This document shows, piece by piece, positions 36,678 through 44,287 of a stretch of DNA of 64,000 bases; position 1 is the first letter of the stretch, and every line of letters begins with the position of its first letter. The notes under the pieces were generated by a model. That model worked only from the letters and a program-made list of their open reading frames with translations, searched no databases and was not told the origin of the DNA. Both the position numbers and the translations under genes were made by a program. Source of the stretch: Enterobacter oligotrophicus (GTDB lineage: Bacteria > Pseudomonadota > Gammaproteobacteria > Enterobacterales > Enterobacteriaceae); NCBI RefSeq assembly GCF_009176645.1, contig NZ_AP019007.1, positions 1,736,001-1,800,000 on the forward strand. Reading direction: 5' to 3'.

Positions 36678-37528
36678 AACTGAACCTCAGCAAAAACAGT
36701 GCGATCAGCGCTGTGGGCCATATCAACCCCAAACCAGCCTGCTGATTTTGTAGCGATGATTTCTGCTGCGGACTTACTATCACCGGCAGCCACACCCATG
36801 CTGCGCTTTGCGGTGATACGGTGACGGGTGAAATTGCGATAAAGAGAACGGGTCAGCGATGTGTCGCTGTTGGACACGATAACCGGATAACCTTCTGATG
36901 ACCGGCGTTCAAGAATAGACGCCAGATGATATTGATCGTCCTCCGTAAAACCGGCAGTGTGATAAGCGGTAAACGTGCCATCGTATGGTGGATCACAATA
37001 AACAACATCACCCGTCCGCAGCAGCGCCAGTGTTTCGTCATAGCTGGCACAGATAAACGTTGCGCGTTGAGCCTTTTCTGCAAAAGCGCGTATCTCATGT
37101 TCAGGAAAATACGGATTTTTATAATTACCGTAAGGGACATTAAAATGACCGCTCAAGTTATAGCGGCACAGCCCACGATAACCATGACGATTGAGATAAA
37201 GGAAATATACTGCTTTCATGAAATCAGTAATTTCAGAGGAATGATTAAATTCATGCCTAATGTTGTAATAAGCAACTTCTCTATTCGCAATCGCAAAAAT
37301 ATTTTTTGCGCGTGATATGAAAACTTCACAATCAAGGGCAATTTTTTTATATAGGTTGATAAGGTCTGGATTAATATCCGCGACAAGATAATGAGGATAG
37401 TCTGTCGCCATCATTACAGCGCACGAACCCGCGAAAGGTTCAACCAGTCGCGGACCAGCAGTAAGGTGCTTAATCAGTTCCGGCATGATGGCGGTTTTAT
37501 TTCCCGCCCATTTCAGGATAGTGCTCAT
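36674..37528 (-). CDS. DNA adenine methyltransferase (Dam/D12 class)
   Basis: 284 residues from ATG 37528; the upstream open frame is not conserved. D12 N6-adenine methyltransferase: MSTILKWAGNKTAIMPEL start, motif I EPFAGSCAV (FAGS 32-35), HRGYRGLCRYN-like recognition region, and catalytic DPPY at 179-182. The Dam-like layout suggests GATC as target but this cannot be told from sequence. Phage 186 and P2 relatives often carry dam. In the early operon, overlapping both neighbours by 4 bases. Confidence 0.93.
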   Translation of the reverse strand: MSTILKWAGNKTAIMPELIKHLTAGPRLVEPFAGSCAVMMATDYPHYLVADINPDLINLYKKIALDCEVFISRAKNIFAIANREVAYYNIRHEFNHSSEITDFMKAVYFLYLNRHGYRGLCRYNLSGHFNVPYGNYKNPYFPEHEIRAFAEKAQRATFICASYDETLALLRTGDVVYCDPPYDGTFTAYHTAGFTEDDQYHLASILERRSSEGYPVIVSNSDTSLTRSLYRNFTRHRITAKRSMGVAAGDSKSAAEIIATKSAGWFGVDMAHSADRTVFAEVQL

Positions 37529-37752
37529 ACAACACCTCCGTTGTAGTGTTTGCCTTTCAGCTCTGCGATTTCCTGACAAGTGACGCAGCACTGCACGCCC
37601 GGAATGGCGCGGCGGCGAGCTGGCGGGATCGGAGCATCACACTCCGCACAGAGAACACGGGAAACGCCCGGCATTTTGGCGCGGGCATTGTTGATATGGC
37701 GCTCACGATCTTCCTGTTCGCGCAGCTGGGCGAGGTCCATAGAGTCAGCCAT
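37525..37752 (-). CDS. TraR/DksA-type C4 zinc-finger protein
   Basis: 75 residues. Zinc ligands Cys35-x2-Cys38 and Cys56-x2-Cys59 (LCAECDAPIPPARRRAIPGVQCCVTC), the TraR/DksA signature. TraR-like proteins bind the RNA polymerase secondary channel and mimic DksA with ppGpp. Common in the early operon of P2-like phages. Overlaps its neighbours at both ends. Confidence 0.92.
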   Translation of the reverse strand: MADSMDLAQLREQEDRERHINNARAKMPGVSRVLCAECDAPIPPARRRAIPGVQCCVTCQEIAELKGKHYNGGVV

Positions 37753-37931
37753 TAGTGCAGCTCCTGAGATTCGTTTTCGTAGCGGGTTGCTTCGCAGCGC
37801 AGTAGTTCAGCCGCTTCAATACCGTTTAACCCTTTGTTGGTGATGTGGGTTGCCAGCGCCTCAAGGCGGATTGAAACTGCGAGCGCGCGGCCTTTGCGCT
37901 CCTCACGTTTGGCAATATCGATCACTGCCAT
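37752..37931 (-). CDS. DUF2732 family phage protein
   Basis: 59 residues from ATG 37931: MAVIDIAKREERKGRALAVSIRLEALATHITNKGLNGIEAAELLRCEATRYENESQELH, of which the SIRLEALATHI...EAAELLR part is typical of DUF2732 proteins in P2-like early operons. Start overlaps the stop of a 20-codon upstream ORF (ATGGCAGTGA), so it is probably translated by coupling. An in-frame extension to 38009 exists but does not look conserved. Function unknown. Confidence 0.8.
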   Translation of the reverse strand: MAVIDIAKREERKGRALAVSIRLEALATHITNKGLNGIEAAELLRCEATRYENESQELH

Positions 37932-37984
37932 AAGCTGGGCTGGTCGGTTTCGGGTACAAACATTTTTGGTAATTCTTTCTGCAT
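37922..37984 (-). CDS. 20-residue microprotein/leader ORF ahead of the DUF2732 gene
   Basis: ATG 37984 with a perfect AGGAG 8 bases upstream, product MQKELPKMFVPETDQPSLWQ, stop at 37922-37924 overlapping the next start. The ribosome site belongs to this ORF, not to the DUF2732 gene. Either a real microprotein or a translational-coupling leader. Confidence 0.55.
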   Translation of the reverse strand: MQKELPKMFVPETDQPSLWQ

Positions 37985-38051
37985 TGTTCTTTCTCCTGAA
38001 TTTGGGCAAAAGAATGCCCGGCGGGTTTACGCCATTGATTTCTGTTGTTGA

Positions 38052-38393
38052 TTAATTCGGCATGGTTAGCCGTTTGGGAAATAAGCTCACCACTGCACGA
38101 AAATGATTCATTGCTTTCACCAGTTCCCGCTTTTCGTCAGTAGTCAGATCACTAATATTGACGCCATGACGTTCTGCCGGAATTTTTGCCATATAAAAAA
38201 TGGCTGCCAGCGCCCGCTCATTCTGTTTATTATTTACGTCGCGTGGATCTCGCATATCTTTAATAAACCTTTCAAGCTCTGGATCAATATTCAGACCAAA
38301 CACCTTAGCCCTCAATTCCGCAATATGATTCAGTCCGCCCAGGCGTTCCCCAGGGCTTAACGGAACAGTCGCTGCAGTACCTTCGATAGCCAT
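38052..38393 (-). CDS. DUF5347 family phage protein
   Basis: 113 residues: LSPGERLGGLNHIAELRAKVFGLNIDPELERFIKDMRDPRDVNNKQNERALAAIFYMAKIP. I recognise it as the DUF5347 type of P2-like early operons; function unknown. Start overlaps the fil gene by 37 bases. Confidence 0.8.
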   Translation of the reverse strand: MAIEGTAATVPLSPGERLGGLNHIAELRAKVFGLNIDPELERFIKDMRDPRDVNNKQNERALAAIFYMAKIPAERHGVNISDLTTDEKRELVKAMNHFRAVVSLFPKRLTMPN

Positions 38394-38563
38394 GTTTCCC
38401 CCTGCTTGATGGTTGACAGGTCAGCCAGCAATTCATCCTGTGAGCGGCACGGATGCCAGCGCTTGCCATCTTTACCTGCAATCCAGCCATGGCCGAAGTG
38501 CATTCCTGGGCTTTTCTTGACAAGCAGTGATGCAAATGACGGTTCGTTATTCAGCATAAGCAC
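38357..38563 (-). CDS. fil: Phage filamentation protein Fil
   Basis: 68 residues: SFASLLVKKSPGMHFGHGWIAGKDGKRWHPCRSQDELLADLSTIKQGETWLSKVLQRLFR, the Fil family of phage 186, whose expression after infection blocks host division and gives filaments. Second early gene, directly downstream of cII as in 186. Confidence 0.88.
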   Translation of the reverse strand: MLMLNNEPSFASLLVKKSPGMHFGHGWIAGKDGKRWHPCRSQDELLADLSTIKQGETWLSKVLQRLFR

Positions 38564-38564
38564 C

Positions 38565-39074
38565 TCAGATCAGACCGAACGAAGCGCCGAGGCCCGTCAC
38601 TGTATCCACAGCGCTTGCCATCGCCGGGTTAGCCTGCAAACGCGCCTGCATCGAAACGGCGGCCAGTGCCATCAGACGAGTTACAGAGTTAATGCTGCTG
38701 ATAACATCGCGGCGGCCTGCAGTGGTTTTCACATCACCAGATACAGCACCGGCAGCAACACGTCCGATTTCAGCAGTAGCGCTCATGACGTAATGCGGCA
38801 GCTTCTCTTTTGCCACTTCGTTCATCGGTACGCATGGCAGGCAGTGAATCTGAGCCAGAAAACCGTCAACCAGCGTGGAATCCTCAGTAAGATCGGTAAG
38901 CAGCCAGATTTCCGATGGATTGAGCTGATGCGGTTGCTCAGGGTTCAGCTTGTTACGCAGCGTCTGGACGTTCATTTGCGCGCGTTCTGCCAGCTTCGCC
39001 ATGTTGTGACGCAGCGCGAAAGCCCGGCAGGCTTCGTCAAAGTGTGGATGTTTGGAAACGCGATAATCAAACAT
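38565..39074 (-). CDS. cII: CII family transcription regulator
   Basis: 169 residues, as 186 CII. Needed for establishing lysogeny by activating the repressor promoter pE in 186. HTH in the first 60 residues (HNMAKLAERAQMNVQTLRNKLNPEQPHQLNPSEIWLLTDLT); the Ala-rich C-terminal half (residues 95-160) probably oligomerises. Follows apl in the early lytic operon. Confidence 0.93.
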   Translation of the reverse strand: MFDYRVSKHPHFDEACRAFALRHNMAKLAERAQMNVQTLRNKLNPEQPHQLNPSEIWLLTDLTEDSTLVDGFLAQIHCLPCVPMNEVAKEKLPHYVMSATAEIGRVAAGAVSGDVKTTAGRRDVISSINSVTRLMALAAVSMQARLQANPAMASAVDTVTGLGASFGLI

Positions 39075-39104
39075 GATCCCCTCTTCCCTTTTCCATAAAG
39101 TGAA

Positions 39105-39368
39105 TTACGAACCAATAACAAGTTGAAAACGTGAATGACCAAGAGCTTTACGCATTTGCTCTTCTTTCCAACGTGCGTAGTAAATACGGATGGGACCACC
39201 GGCTTTTTTACAACCTTTACGTATTGTGCGCGGTTCAATTGGCACGCAAGGATTATCACCAGTTGTCCAGCGATAAGCAGTACGCTCGGAGACACCTTCC
39301 AGCTCAGCAAACTGCTGCAGGGTAACGATGGGGGCAGGTACTTTGATGATTGCGATTTCAGAAGCCAT
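39105..39368 (-). CDS. apl: Apl/Cox excisionase and early repressor
   Basis: 87 residues from ATG 39368 (MASEIAIIKVPAPIVTLQQFAELEG...). Small DNA-binding protein with a winged helix-turn-helix start (VTLQQFAELEGVSERTAYRWTTGDNPCVPIEPRTIRKG). In 186, Apl acts as excisionase and also represses pR and pL. First gene of the rightward (minus-strand) lytic transcript, divergent from cI. Confidence 0.9.
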   Translation of the reverse strand: MASEIAIIKVPAPIVTLQQFAELEGVSERTAYRWTTGDNPCVPIEPRTIRKGCKKAGGPIRIYYARWKEEQMRKALGHSRFQLVIGS

Positions 39369-39497
39369 GATGCATGATTCCCTATTTGCTGTTTTAGACA
39401 ATGTTGGCCTCTCATTCCCCAATGTTTGCCAACATACACACCTCACTGATGAGCAATGTAATTAACTTTTGAGCATTGGTCAACATGGAAAACACTA
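39369..39497. promoter_or_regulatory. cI-apl switch region (pR/pL operators)
   Basis: 129 bp between the divergent apl and cI genes. Repeats: TGAGCA at 39450-39455, 39470-39475 and 39499-39504 (the last inside the cI start). Palindrome ATGTT-N4-AACAT at 39422-39435, with related CAATGTTGGCC and GTCAACATGG copies on either side. The two repeat families probably bind CI and Apl; which binds which cannot be told. Confidence 0.55.
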
Positions 39498-40076
39498 ATG
39501 AGCATAAACAAAAACACTTTTGAGCCTCTAACTATCCTTGACAGGATCATCTCTGTTTATGGCTTCACCCAAAAATTGCAGCTCGCAAATCACTTTGAAA
39601 TGTCACCAAGTTCTCTGCAGAATCGATACACACGCGGCACTATCTCTTACGATCTAGCGGCGTTCTGCTCGCTTGAAACTGGTGCAAGTCTCAGGTGGAT
39701 TCTGACCGGGGAGGGGGAACAATTCGAAACCAGCCCTTCAATCACTGATCCTAAAAAAATGGATCTTTATATTCTCAAGGATGGTGTTCTTGAAAAAAAT
39801 TCCATATTGAGCATTGACCCTAATATTTTGAGTAAGCAGATATCAAAAGGGATTGCAGTTCGAGCAGAAGGAAAGTTGCATTTTGTTGATCAAGATTCCC
39901 CACATTCCGATGGCCTATGGTTGGTAGATGTTGAGGGAGCAAACAGCATTCGCGAGTTGACCATTCTTCCCGGTAGGAAACTCCACGTTGCAGGTGGGAA
40001 AGTGCCCTTTGAATGCGGTTTTGATGAGATAAAACTGATTGGTCGTGTGGTGGGTATCTACAGCGAGGTTAACTGA
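39498..40076 (+). CDS. cI: Phage repressor CI (186 type)
   Basis: 192 residues, exactly the length of 186 CI. N-terminal HTH domain (LTILDRIISVYGFTQKLQLANHFEMSPSSLQNRYTRGTISYDLAAFCSLETG, residues 11-65) of the Phage_CI_repr family. The C-terminal oligomerisation domain begins near residue 85. There is no Ala-Gly self-cleavage site or Ser-Lys pair in the expected spacing, so induction by direct RecA cleavage is unlikely; 186 uses the antirepressor Tum. Stop overlaps int start (TGATG), as in 186 where cI and int share pL. Confidence 0.92.
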   Translation: MSINKNTFEPLTILDRIISVYGFTQKLQLANHFEMSPSSLQNRYTRGTISYDLAAFCSLETGASLRWILTGEGEQFETSPSITDPKKMDLYILKDGVLEKNSILSIDPNILSKQISKGIAVRAEGKLHFVDQDSPHSDGLWLVDVEGANSIRELTILPGRKLHVAGGKVPFECGFDEIKLIGRVVGIYSEVN

Positions 40077-41110
40077 TGGCAATCCGTAAAAACCCTGCTG
40101 GCGGCTGGACTTGCGAGCTTTATCCGAACGGGGCAAAAGGCAAACGCATCAGAAAGAAATTCGCCACCAAAGGCGAGGCGCTGGCGTTTGAACAGTACAC
40201 AGTTCAAAACCCGTGGCAGGAAGAAAAGGAAGACAGACGCACGTTAAAAGACCTAATTGACTCATGGTATAGCGCTCACGGTATTACCCTGAAAGATGGT
40301 CTCAAACGCCAGTTAGCTATGCATCATGCTTTTGAGTGTATGGGCGAACCGCTCGCACGCGATTTCGATGCGCAGATGTTTTCCCGCTACCGGGAAAAGA
40401 GGCTAAAGGGTGAATATGCCCGTTCAAATAGGGTCAAAGAGGTATCGCCTCGGACACTTAATCTTGAGCTGGCCTACTTTCGCGCAGTGTTCAATGAACT
40501 TAATCGGCTTGGCGAATGGAAAGGAGAAAACCCGCTAAAAAATATGCGCCCTTTCCGCACTGAAGAAATGGAAATGGCCTGGCTAAATCAGGAACAGATC
40601 GCCGTACTGCTTGCTGAATGTCAGCGCCATGAAAATCAGGATTTGGTCAATGTGGTAAAAATTTGCCTTGCGACTGGCGCACGTTGGTCTGAAGCCGAAC
40701 AATTGAAAAAAAGTCAGCTCACAAATTTCAAAATCACTTATATCAACACGAAGGGCAAAAAAAACCGCACCGTCCCTATTAGCAAGGAGCTATTTAACAC
40801 CCTACCAGATGATCGAGCAGGTCGGCTCTTTAGTGATTGTTATGGCGCGTTTAGGTCTGCTCTTGAGAGAACAGGTATCGAATTACCGGCAGGGCAACTG
40901 ACCCACGTTCTGCGTCACACCTTCGCCAGTCACTTTATGATGAATGGTGGTAATATTCTGGTCCTGCAACGAGTCCTCGGCCATACCGATATTAAAATGA
41001 CGATGCGATATGCCCACTTTGCCCCTGACCATTTAGAAGATGCTGTTAAGCTAAACCCATTGGCGGTGAGTGGCGATAAAGTGGCGGTAGAAATGGCGGA
41101 TAATGGGTAA
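40076..41110 (+). CDS. int: Tyrosine integrase
   Basis: 344 residues (186 Int 336). N-terminal arm-binding domain (AIRKNPAGGWTCELYPNGAKGKRIRKKFATKGEAL), core-binding domain 55-160, catalytic domain with Arg203, His277-x2-Arg280 (THVLRH), His303 (LGHTD) and nucleophile Tyr312 (MRYAHF). Lies 74 bases from attR. Catalyses integration into the tRNA-Ile 3' end. Confidence 0.97.
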   Translation: MAIRKNPAGGWTCELYPNGAKGKRIRKKFATKGEALAFEQYTVQNPWQEEKEDRRTLKDLIDSWYSAHGITLKDGLKRQLAMHHAFECMGEPLARDFDAQMFSRYREKRLKGEYARSNRVKEVSPRTLNLELAYFRAVFNELNRLGEWKGENPLKNMRPFRTEEMEMAWLNQEQIAVLLAECQRHENQDLVNVVKICLATGARWSEAEQLKKSQLTNFKITYINTKGKKNRTVPISKELFNTLPDDRAGRLFSDCYGAFRSALERTGIELPAGQLTHVLRHTFASHFMMNGGNILVLQRVLGHTDIKMTMRYAHFAPDHLEDAVKLNPLAVSGDKVAVEMADNG

Positions 41111-41184
41111 TTGGTGGCAAACAATGACAACCTATGTCAATGATAAATAATGCAAACTATTGATTTTCGGTTGTTACTGTATGA

Positions 41185-41230
41185 ACTCATAATCGCTTGG
41201 TCGCTGGTTCAAGTCCAGCAGGGGCCACCA
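41185..41230. other. attR core (second copy of tRNA 3' end)
   Basis: Perfect 46-bp copy of 10163-10208. Not a complete tRNA: the 5' half is replaced by phage sequence. What follows (41231-41272) is the tRNA's terminator, also present after the third copy. Confidence 0.95.
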
Positions 41231-41238
41231 GATACAGC

Positions 41239-41272
41239 AAGGGCTGGCGCTAAACGCGCTGGCCCTTTTTTA
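41239..41272 (+). terminator. tRNA-type terminator, first copy
   Basis: Stem AAGGGCTGGCGC/GCGCTGGCCCTT (two G-U pairs) with loop TAAAC and a T-run. Nearly identical to 43048-43079. Confidence 0.85.
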
Positions 41273-41719
41273 TTCGGGGATATGCCGGGGATATTCCAGA
41301 AAAGTAATTATAGTGATTTATGGTTAATTTATGACCGCCCACACCATCTCACCCCAATCTTTTATTTTCGCGGGTGTAAAAATTCGATGAAGCGGGCCGT
41401 ATGGCGTTCGGTAACCTGCGGGGATTGTCTTACCACCTACCACCAGCGCTAGTGGTTCCCGGCTAACCAGCCAATCAAAACACGATAAAAACGTATATTT
41501 TCTGGGCGCTTAATTGCGAATTCGCAGATCGTATATGGTGGGGGATTCTGGCTGTAATTATTGCGGTGAAGCAAGCGCACCAAAAGCCCCTTTCCGAACC
41601 CGGAGGACAATCACAGCGCACTTTTGAACCGTGTACGGCGGCGGGTACGCCGTGAAAACTTACACGCGGCTCATCGTGTCATTGACCCGATAACAGGCAT
41701 TATTTAATTAAATAATTAT
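41273..41719. other. Gene-poor stretch in the islet
   Basis: 447 bp without a convincing gene. The nearest to coding is a short frame from ATG 41333 (MTAHTISPQSFIFAGVKIR then stop) and fragments after it that look like a decayed small phage/satellite gene. Several short GC inverted repeats occur (CCAGCGCTAGTGG near 41441). Nothing else recognised. Confidence 0.4.
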
Positions 41720-42187
41720 CTAATTATTTACACCACTCCCTCGCTTCCAACCCTCGCCACGCGCTGTTAAGTCTATAGAGGGGGCGGCGGCTATACCATC
41801 TGCATCGTAAAACAAAGAGGAGGTTGTAAAGCTGTATACAGTGCCGTGAATCGTGAAAGAGATGTTATTGCCTATGCCGTCTACTTTCGCGCGCGGCGTG
41901 TTCGCCGTGAGCGTGGGTGCGATATGTTGTTTTTCGAGAGCCACCAGCGGATCGCCGTCAATCTTGCTCGCCAGAAAATAGCGGTAAACATTTCCCGTGG
42001 TCATGTCCGGCTCTGCGTATTCAGTGATATATAACCACGTCCGGGGCGTGAGCTGGCGAATCTCATAAATCTTGTCTCGCACCGTTAAGCGCTGGATATG
42101 CTGAAAATAACAGTACCCCGCGATCATCAGAGCCATAAGAATAGTGGCGATCCAGTGCAGCGCCTTAAAAATGGTGCTGTTTAACAT
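41720..42187 (-). CDS. Probable immunity protein, membrane-anchored
   Basis: 155 residues. One N-terminal transmembrane helix (ALHWIATILMALMIAGYCYF, residues 9-28) and a soluble domain of about 120 residues facing the periplasm. Overlaps the 3' end of the toxin-domain gene by 23 bases. This toxin-then-partner layout is typical of polymorphic toxin/immunity pairs. It may belong to the DUF6201 group; I am not sure of that assignment. Immunity role is inferred from position. Confidence 0.65.
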   Translation of the reverse strand: MLNSTIFKALHWIATILMALMIAGYCYFQHIQRLTVRDKIYEIRQLTPRTWLYITEYAEPDMTTGNVYRYFLASKIDGDPLVALEKQHIAPTLTANTPRAKVDGIGNNISFTIHGTVYSFTTSSLFYDADGIAAAPSIDLTARGEGWKRGSGVNN

Positions 42188-42557
42188 AGTCTATGCCTTG
42201 CCTTATCCAGAATTGGTCTATCGGATCATCACCAAATGGCGGGGCCCCCGTGAAATTACCCCATTCTGGTCTTGATGTGCCGGCTTTCCACTGAGCCGCG
42301 CCAGCAGCTATATGCAAAATCTCTGCAGGAATGCCGGCAGCGTAACCTACCGCGCCATAATGAAAATTACCGAAGTCAGCCCATATCCGTTTTTTTTGTT
42401 TGAAATCCCATGGGCCGCCGTTTCTTACTCGCTCATAAAACCACACATACGTAAGCGGGGCGGCCATGTCTTGTACTTCGTTACGCGCACGCGCGAGCCT
42501 GATATGTTCGCGCAAAATCTCCAGCCCGCGCGGCGGGTAAATCGGTATACATGCCAT
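42165..42557 (-). CDS. Stand-alone polymorphic toxin type 44 domain protein
   Basis: 130 residues from ATG 42557 (AAGGG 7 bases upstream; the open frame reaches 42665). Almost the whole protein is the toxin_44/Ntox44 domain: WFYERVRNGGPWDFKQ, DFGNFHYGAVGYAAGIPAEILHIAAGAAQWKAGTS, and FGDDPIDQFWIRQGIDY. The family is a predicted RNase with conserved Asp, Asn, His and Gly residues, normally the C-terminal tip of much larger secreted proteins. Here it lacks any delivery region, PAAR, VgrG, Rhs or signal peptide. Confidence 0.82.
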   Translation of the reverse strand: MACIPIYPPRGLEILREHIRLARARNEVQDMAAPLTYVWFYERVRNGGPWDFKQKKRIWADFGNFHYGAVGYAAGIPAEILHIAAGAAQWKAGTSRPEWGNFTGAPPFGDDPIDQFWIRQGIDYVKQHHF

Positions 42558-42994
42558 CGTTAATCCCTTCTGCCCGGCAAAACCAGCAACATAAGAGCAA
42601 CGGCGCGGCGCGGTACTGTTTGAGATCAATCTATTAATTTTATTTGCAACATCAATAAGTAACACGTTTAAATAATACGAATCTATAACACAATTTGTAT
42701 TACCTGCGATCAGGTTTTAGCCGTTAATGGGGGGTTTATTCTCATTGTTATGAGCGGATCACCTGGAAGTATTGCGATGGAAACGTCCAATATTCAGACG
42801 CGTGGAACGAGCGTGTAACAGCGTAAAAAAAAGGGGCGGTTAACAGAAGCGGTTCAACTCAACCCTTTAAACTTGATAAGTGGCAGAAAAATGGCAGCAC
42901 AGCGCAGCACTATGCAATACTTTTCGACAATATACGAAATCCTACGCGCTTGAATTTACTGTAACTCATTGTTTTTAATGAAATATTGTTCGCT
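42558..42994. other. Non-coding right flank of the islet
   Basis: No gene seen. Near 42884-42905 there is a repeated TGGCAG (GTGGCAGAAAAATGGCAGC) of the kind found as integrase arm-type sites beside att in P4-like elements, which supports a lost integrase gene. An oligo-A run at 42823-42831 and short inverted repeats also occur. Confidence 0.35.
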
Positions 42995-43039
42995 CTCATA
43001 ATCGCCTGGTCGCTGGTTCAAGTCCAGCAGGGGCCACCA
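42995..43039. other. Third copy of the tRNA 3' end (outer att)
   Basis: 45 bp matching the att core with one mismatch (CGCCTGG for CGCTTGG). The mismatch shows it is not a recent product of the same integration. Chromosomal sequence continues after it. Confidence 0.9.
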
Positions 43040-43047
43040 GATACAGC

Positions 43048-43079
43048 AAGGGCTGGCGCTAAACGCGCTGGCCCTTTTC
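43048..43079 (+). terminator. tRNA-type terminator, second copy (probably the native one)
   Basis: Same stem as at 41239-41272. Its place directly before non-mobile DNA suggests it is the original terminator of the tRNA-Ile gene. Confidence 0.8.
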
Positions 43080-43103
43080 TTTACAACCCCTAAAACCCGG
43101 TAA

Positions 43104-44276
43104 TCACTCTTCTGTTAGCTTCTCAATTCTGGCTCCAGCGCGTCGGGCGGTAACGGGCAAAATATCCAGCTTGCAAACATAGCCATCGGGATCGAGCCCA
43201 CGATTATGCGCCTTCGCCTGCTGTAAAATCGCATCATCCCAGTACACGCGTTTTCGCTGATCCCCCTGCGTGGTAAGGATAAATTCTGTCCCACCTTCTA
43301 CCGCCCGGTAGCGCCGCCAGCTGTTGGCAGGAACAGAAATAACCGAACGTTCCGGCGCAATAATGCTGACCTCTTCCCCTTCCTGATTCCACGTCACCTC
43401 CAGTGATCCTTTGAACACCATAATGACCTGAATATCAGGGCAAAGATGACGCCCCACCTGATGCTCAGCCCGCAAGCGAAGCCATTCCACGGAGAAGCCG
43501 TGCGGTTGCGTGACTGGCGGTACACTGTGACGGTCCTGTGAAATGCCATAGCCAATAACCGGGGCAATTTCGCCGCCGTGACCCGGCAGAACCGCATCCA
43601 GCAAGCCCTCCGACGACCACTGGCGCTCCTCGCCCGTCACTGCTCGCTGACGCATCTCCTCAATGGAGTAATCACGCAGAGCCGCAATCTCCTCCGGGGC
43701 CAGCGGTGCCAGCAGGCCCGATTTCTCAGGCAGAGTATCACCCGCATTTACATCAATAAGCATATTATCTTTGCTCAGATACAGCCCATACTCGCTGGCC
43801 GCCTCCAGTATCGACGGATGCCAGATAATCCCACCGGTATTATTGCCACCCAGCACGGTATACACCATGCCGCAGGTATCTTCCTTGCTGACATTAGTAA
43901 AACCCCGGAATATCCACGTCGGGATGGTGAGAATAGCGGGCGCGCTGAATTCCGCCTCGTGCTCACCGTTTGCCCCCCAGCGAAAACGCCAGCATCCTTC
44001 ATGAATTAAAAAGACCTCGGCGGTAAAGTGCAGGTGCAAATTATTGGTCACGCCCTTCGGCATCGCCGCTGCACCAATATTAAAACCATGCGGTTCAGGG
44101 ATATTGACGACCTGTGATGAAGACTGAGTCACGCCGGGGCCAATAAATGAATAGTTCTGCTTGAGGTGTGAACCCGGCAGCTTGCAATCAATAAAAGCCA
44201 GATTGCAGGAGACCATATCTTCCGGTGCGACCAGACGGCTGCGGGCCTGCGCAGCGGTTAACGTAATTGCGTTCAT
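43104..44276 (-). CDS. Bicupin protein (gentisate dioxygenase-like fold)
   Basis: 390 residues, two cupin domains. The first (about 60-150) has the full metal motif GVTNNLHLHFTAEVFLIHEG with His81, His83 and Glu87; the second-motif histidine is replaced (IPTWIFRGFTN). The second domain (about 255-350) has HLCPDIQVIMVFKGSLEV, partly degenerate. It could be an Fe-dependent dioxygenase or an isomerase; the substrate is not readable. Last gene of the leftward operon, 11 bases after the aldolase stop. The protein resembles gentisate 1,2-dioxygenase-like bicupins in layout only. Confidence 0.8.
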   Translation of the reverse strand: MNAITLTAAQARSRLVAPEDMVSCNLAFIDCKLPGSHLKQNYSFIGPGVTQSSSQVVNIPEPHGFNIGAAAMPKGVTNNLHLHFTAEVFLIHEGCWRFRWGANGEHEAEFSAPAILTIPTWIFRGFTNVSKEDTCGMVYTVLGGNNTGGIIWHPSILEAASEYGLYLSKDNMLIDVNAGDTLPEKSGLLAPLAPEEIAALRDYSIEEMRQRAVTGEERQWSSEGLLDAVLPGHGGEIAPVIGYGISQDRHSVPPVTQPHGFSVEWLRLRAEHQVGRHLCPDIQVIMVFKGSLEVTWNQEGEEVSIIAPERSVISVPANSWRRYRAVEGGTEFILTTQGDQRKRVYWDDAILQQAKAHNRGLDPDGYVCKLDILPVTARRAGARIEKLTEE

Positions 44277-44287
44277 TTCAGCTCCTG

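Larger units (their letters stand above)
10163..41230. mobile_element. P2/186-type prophage, apparently complete
   Basis: Bounded by perfect 46-bp direct repeats (10163-10208 and 41185-41230), the first inside the tRNA-Ile gene. Gene content and order are those of P2-like myophages, read from the integrase end: int, cI | apl, cII, fil, early genes, A | cos | Q, P | O, N, M, L, X, holin, lysozyme, lysB/C, R, S | V, W, J, I, H | FI, FII, E/E', T, U, D | ogr. CI (192 aa), CII, Fil and the cI-int arrangement are closer to phage 186 than to P2. I see no frameshift or stop in any core gene, so it may be inducible. Confidence 0.97.
41231..43039. mobile_element. Islet or remnant element flanked by repeated att sequences
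   Basis: The 1.8 kb between the prophage attR and a third copy of the tRNA 3' end. The two outer repeats (41186-41271 and 42995-43080) match over about 86 bp including the terminator, with a difference at TTGG/CTGG. Contents: a toxin-domain gene, its overlapping partner, and unannotated flanks. It carries no integrase, so it is either a decayed element that used the same site earlier, or cargo left by one. Confidence 0.75.

Noticed and set aside
41150..41230. A second tRNA-Ile gene
   Set aside because: Only the 3' 46 bases of the tRNA are present; the acceptor 5' strand and D-arm are missing. It is an att site.
42985..43039. A third tRNA-Ile gene
   Set aside because: Again only the 3' part, with one mismatch; no D-arm.
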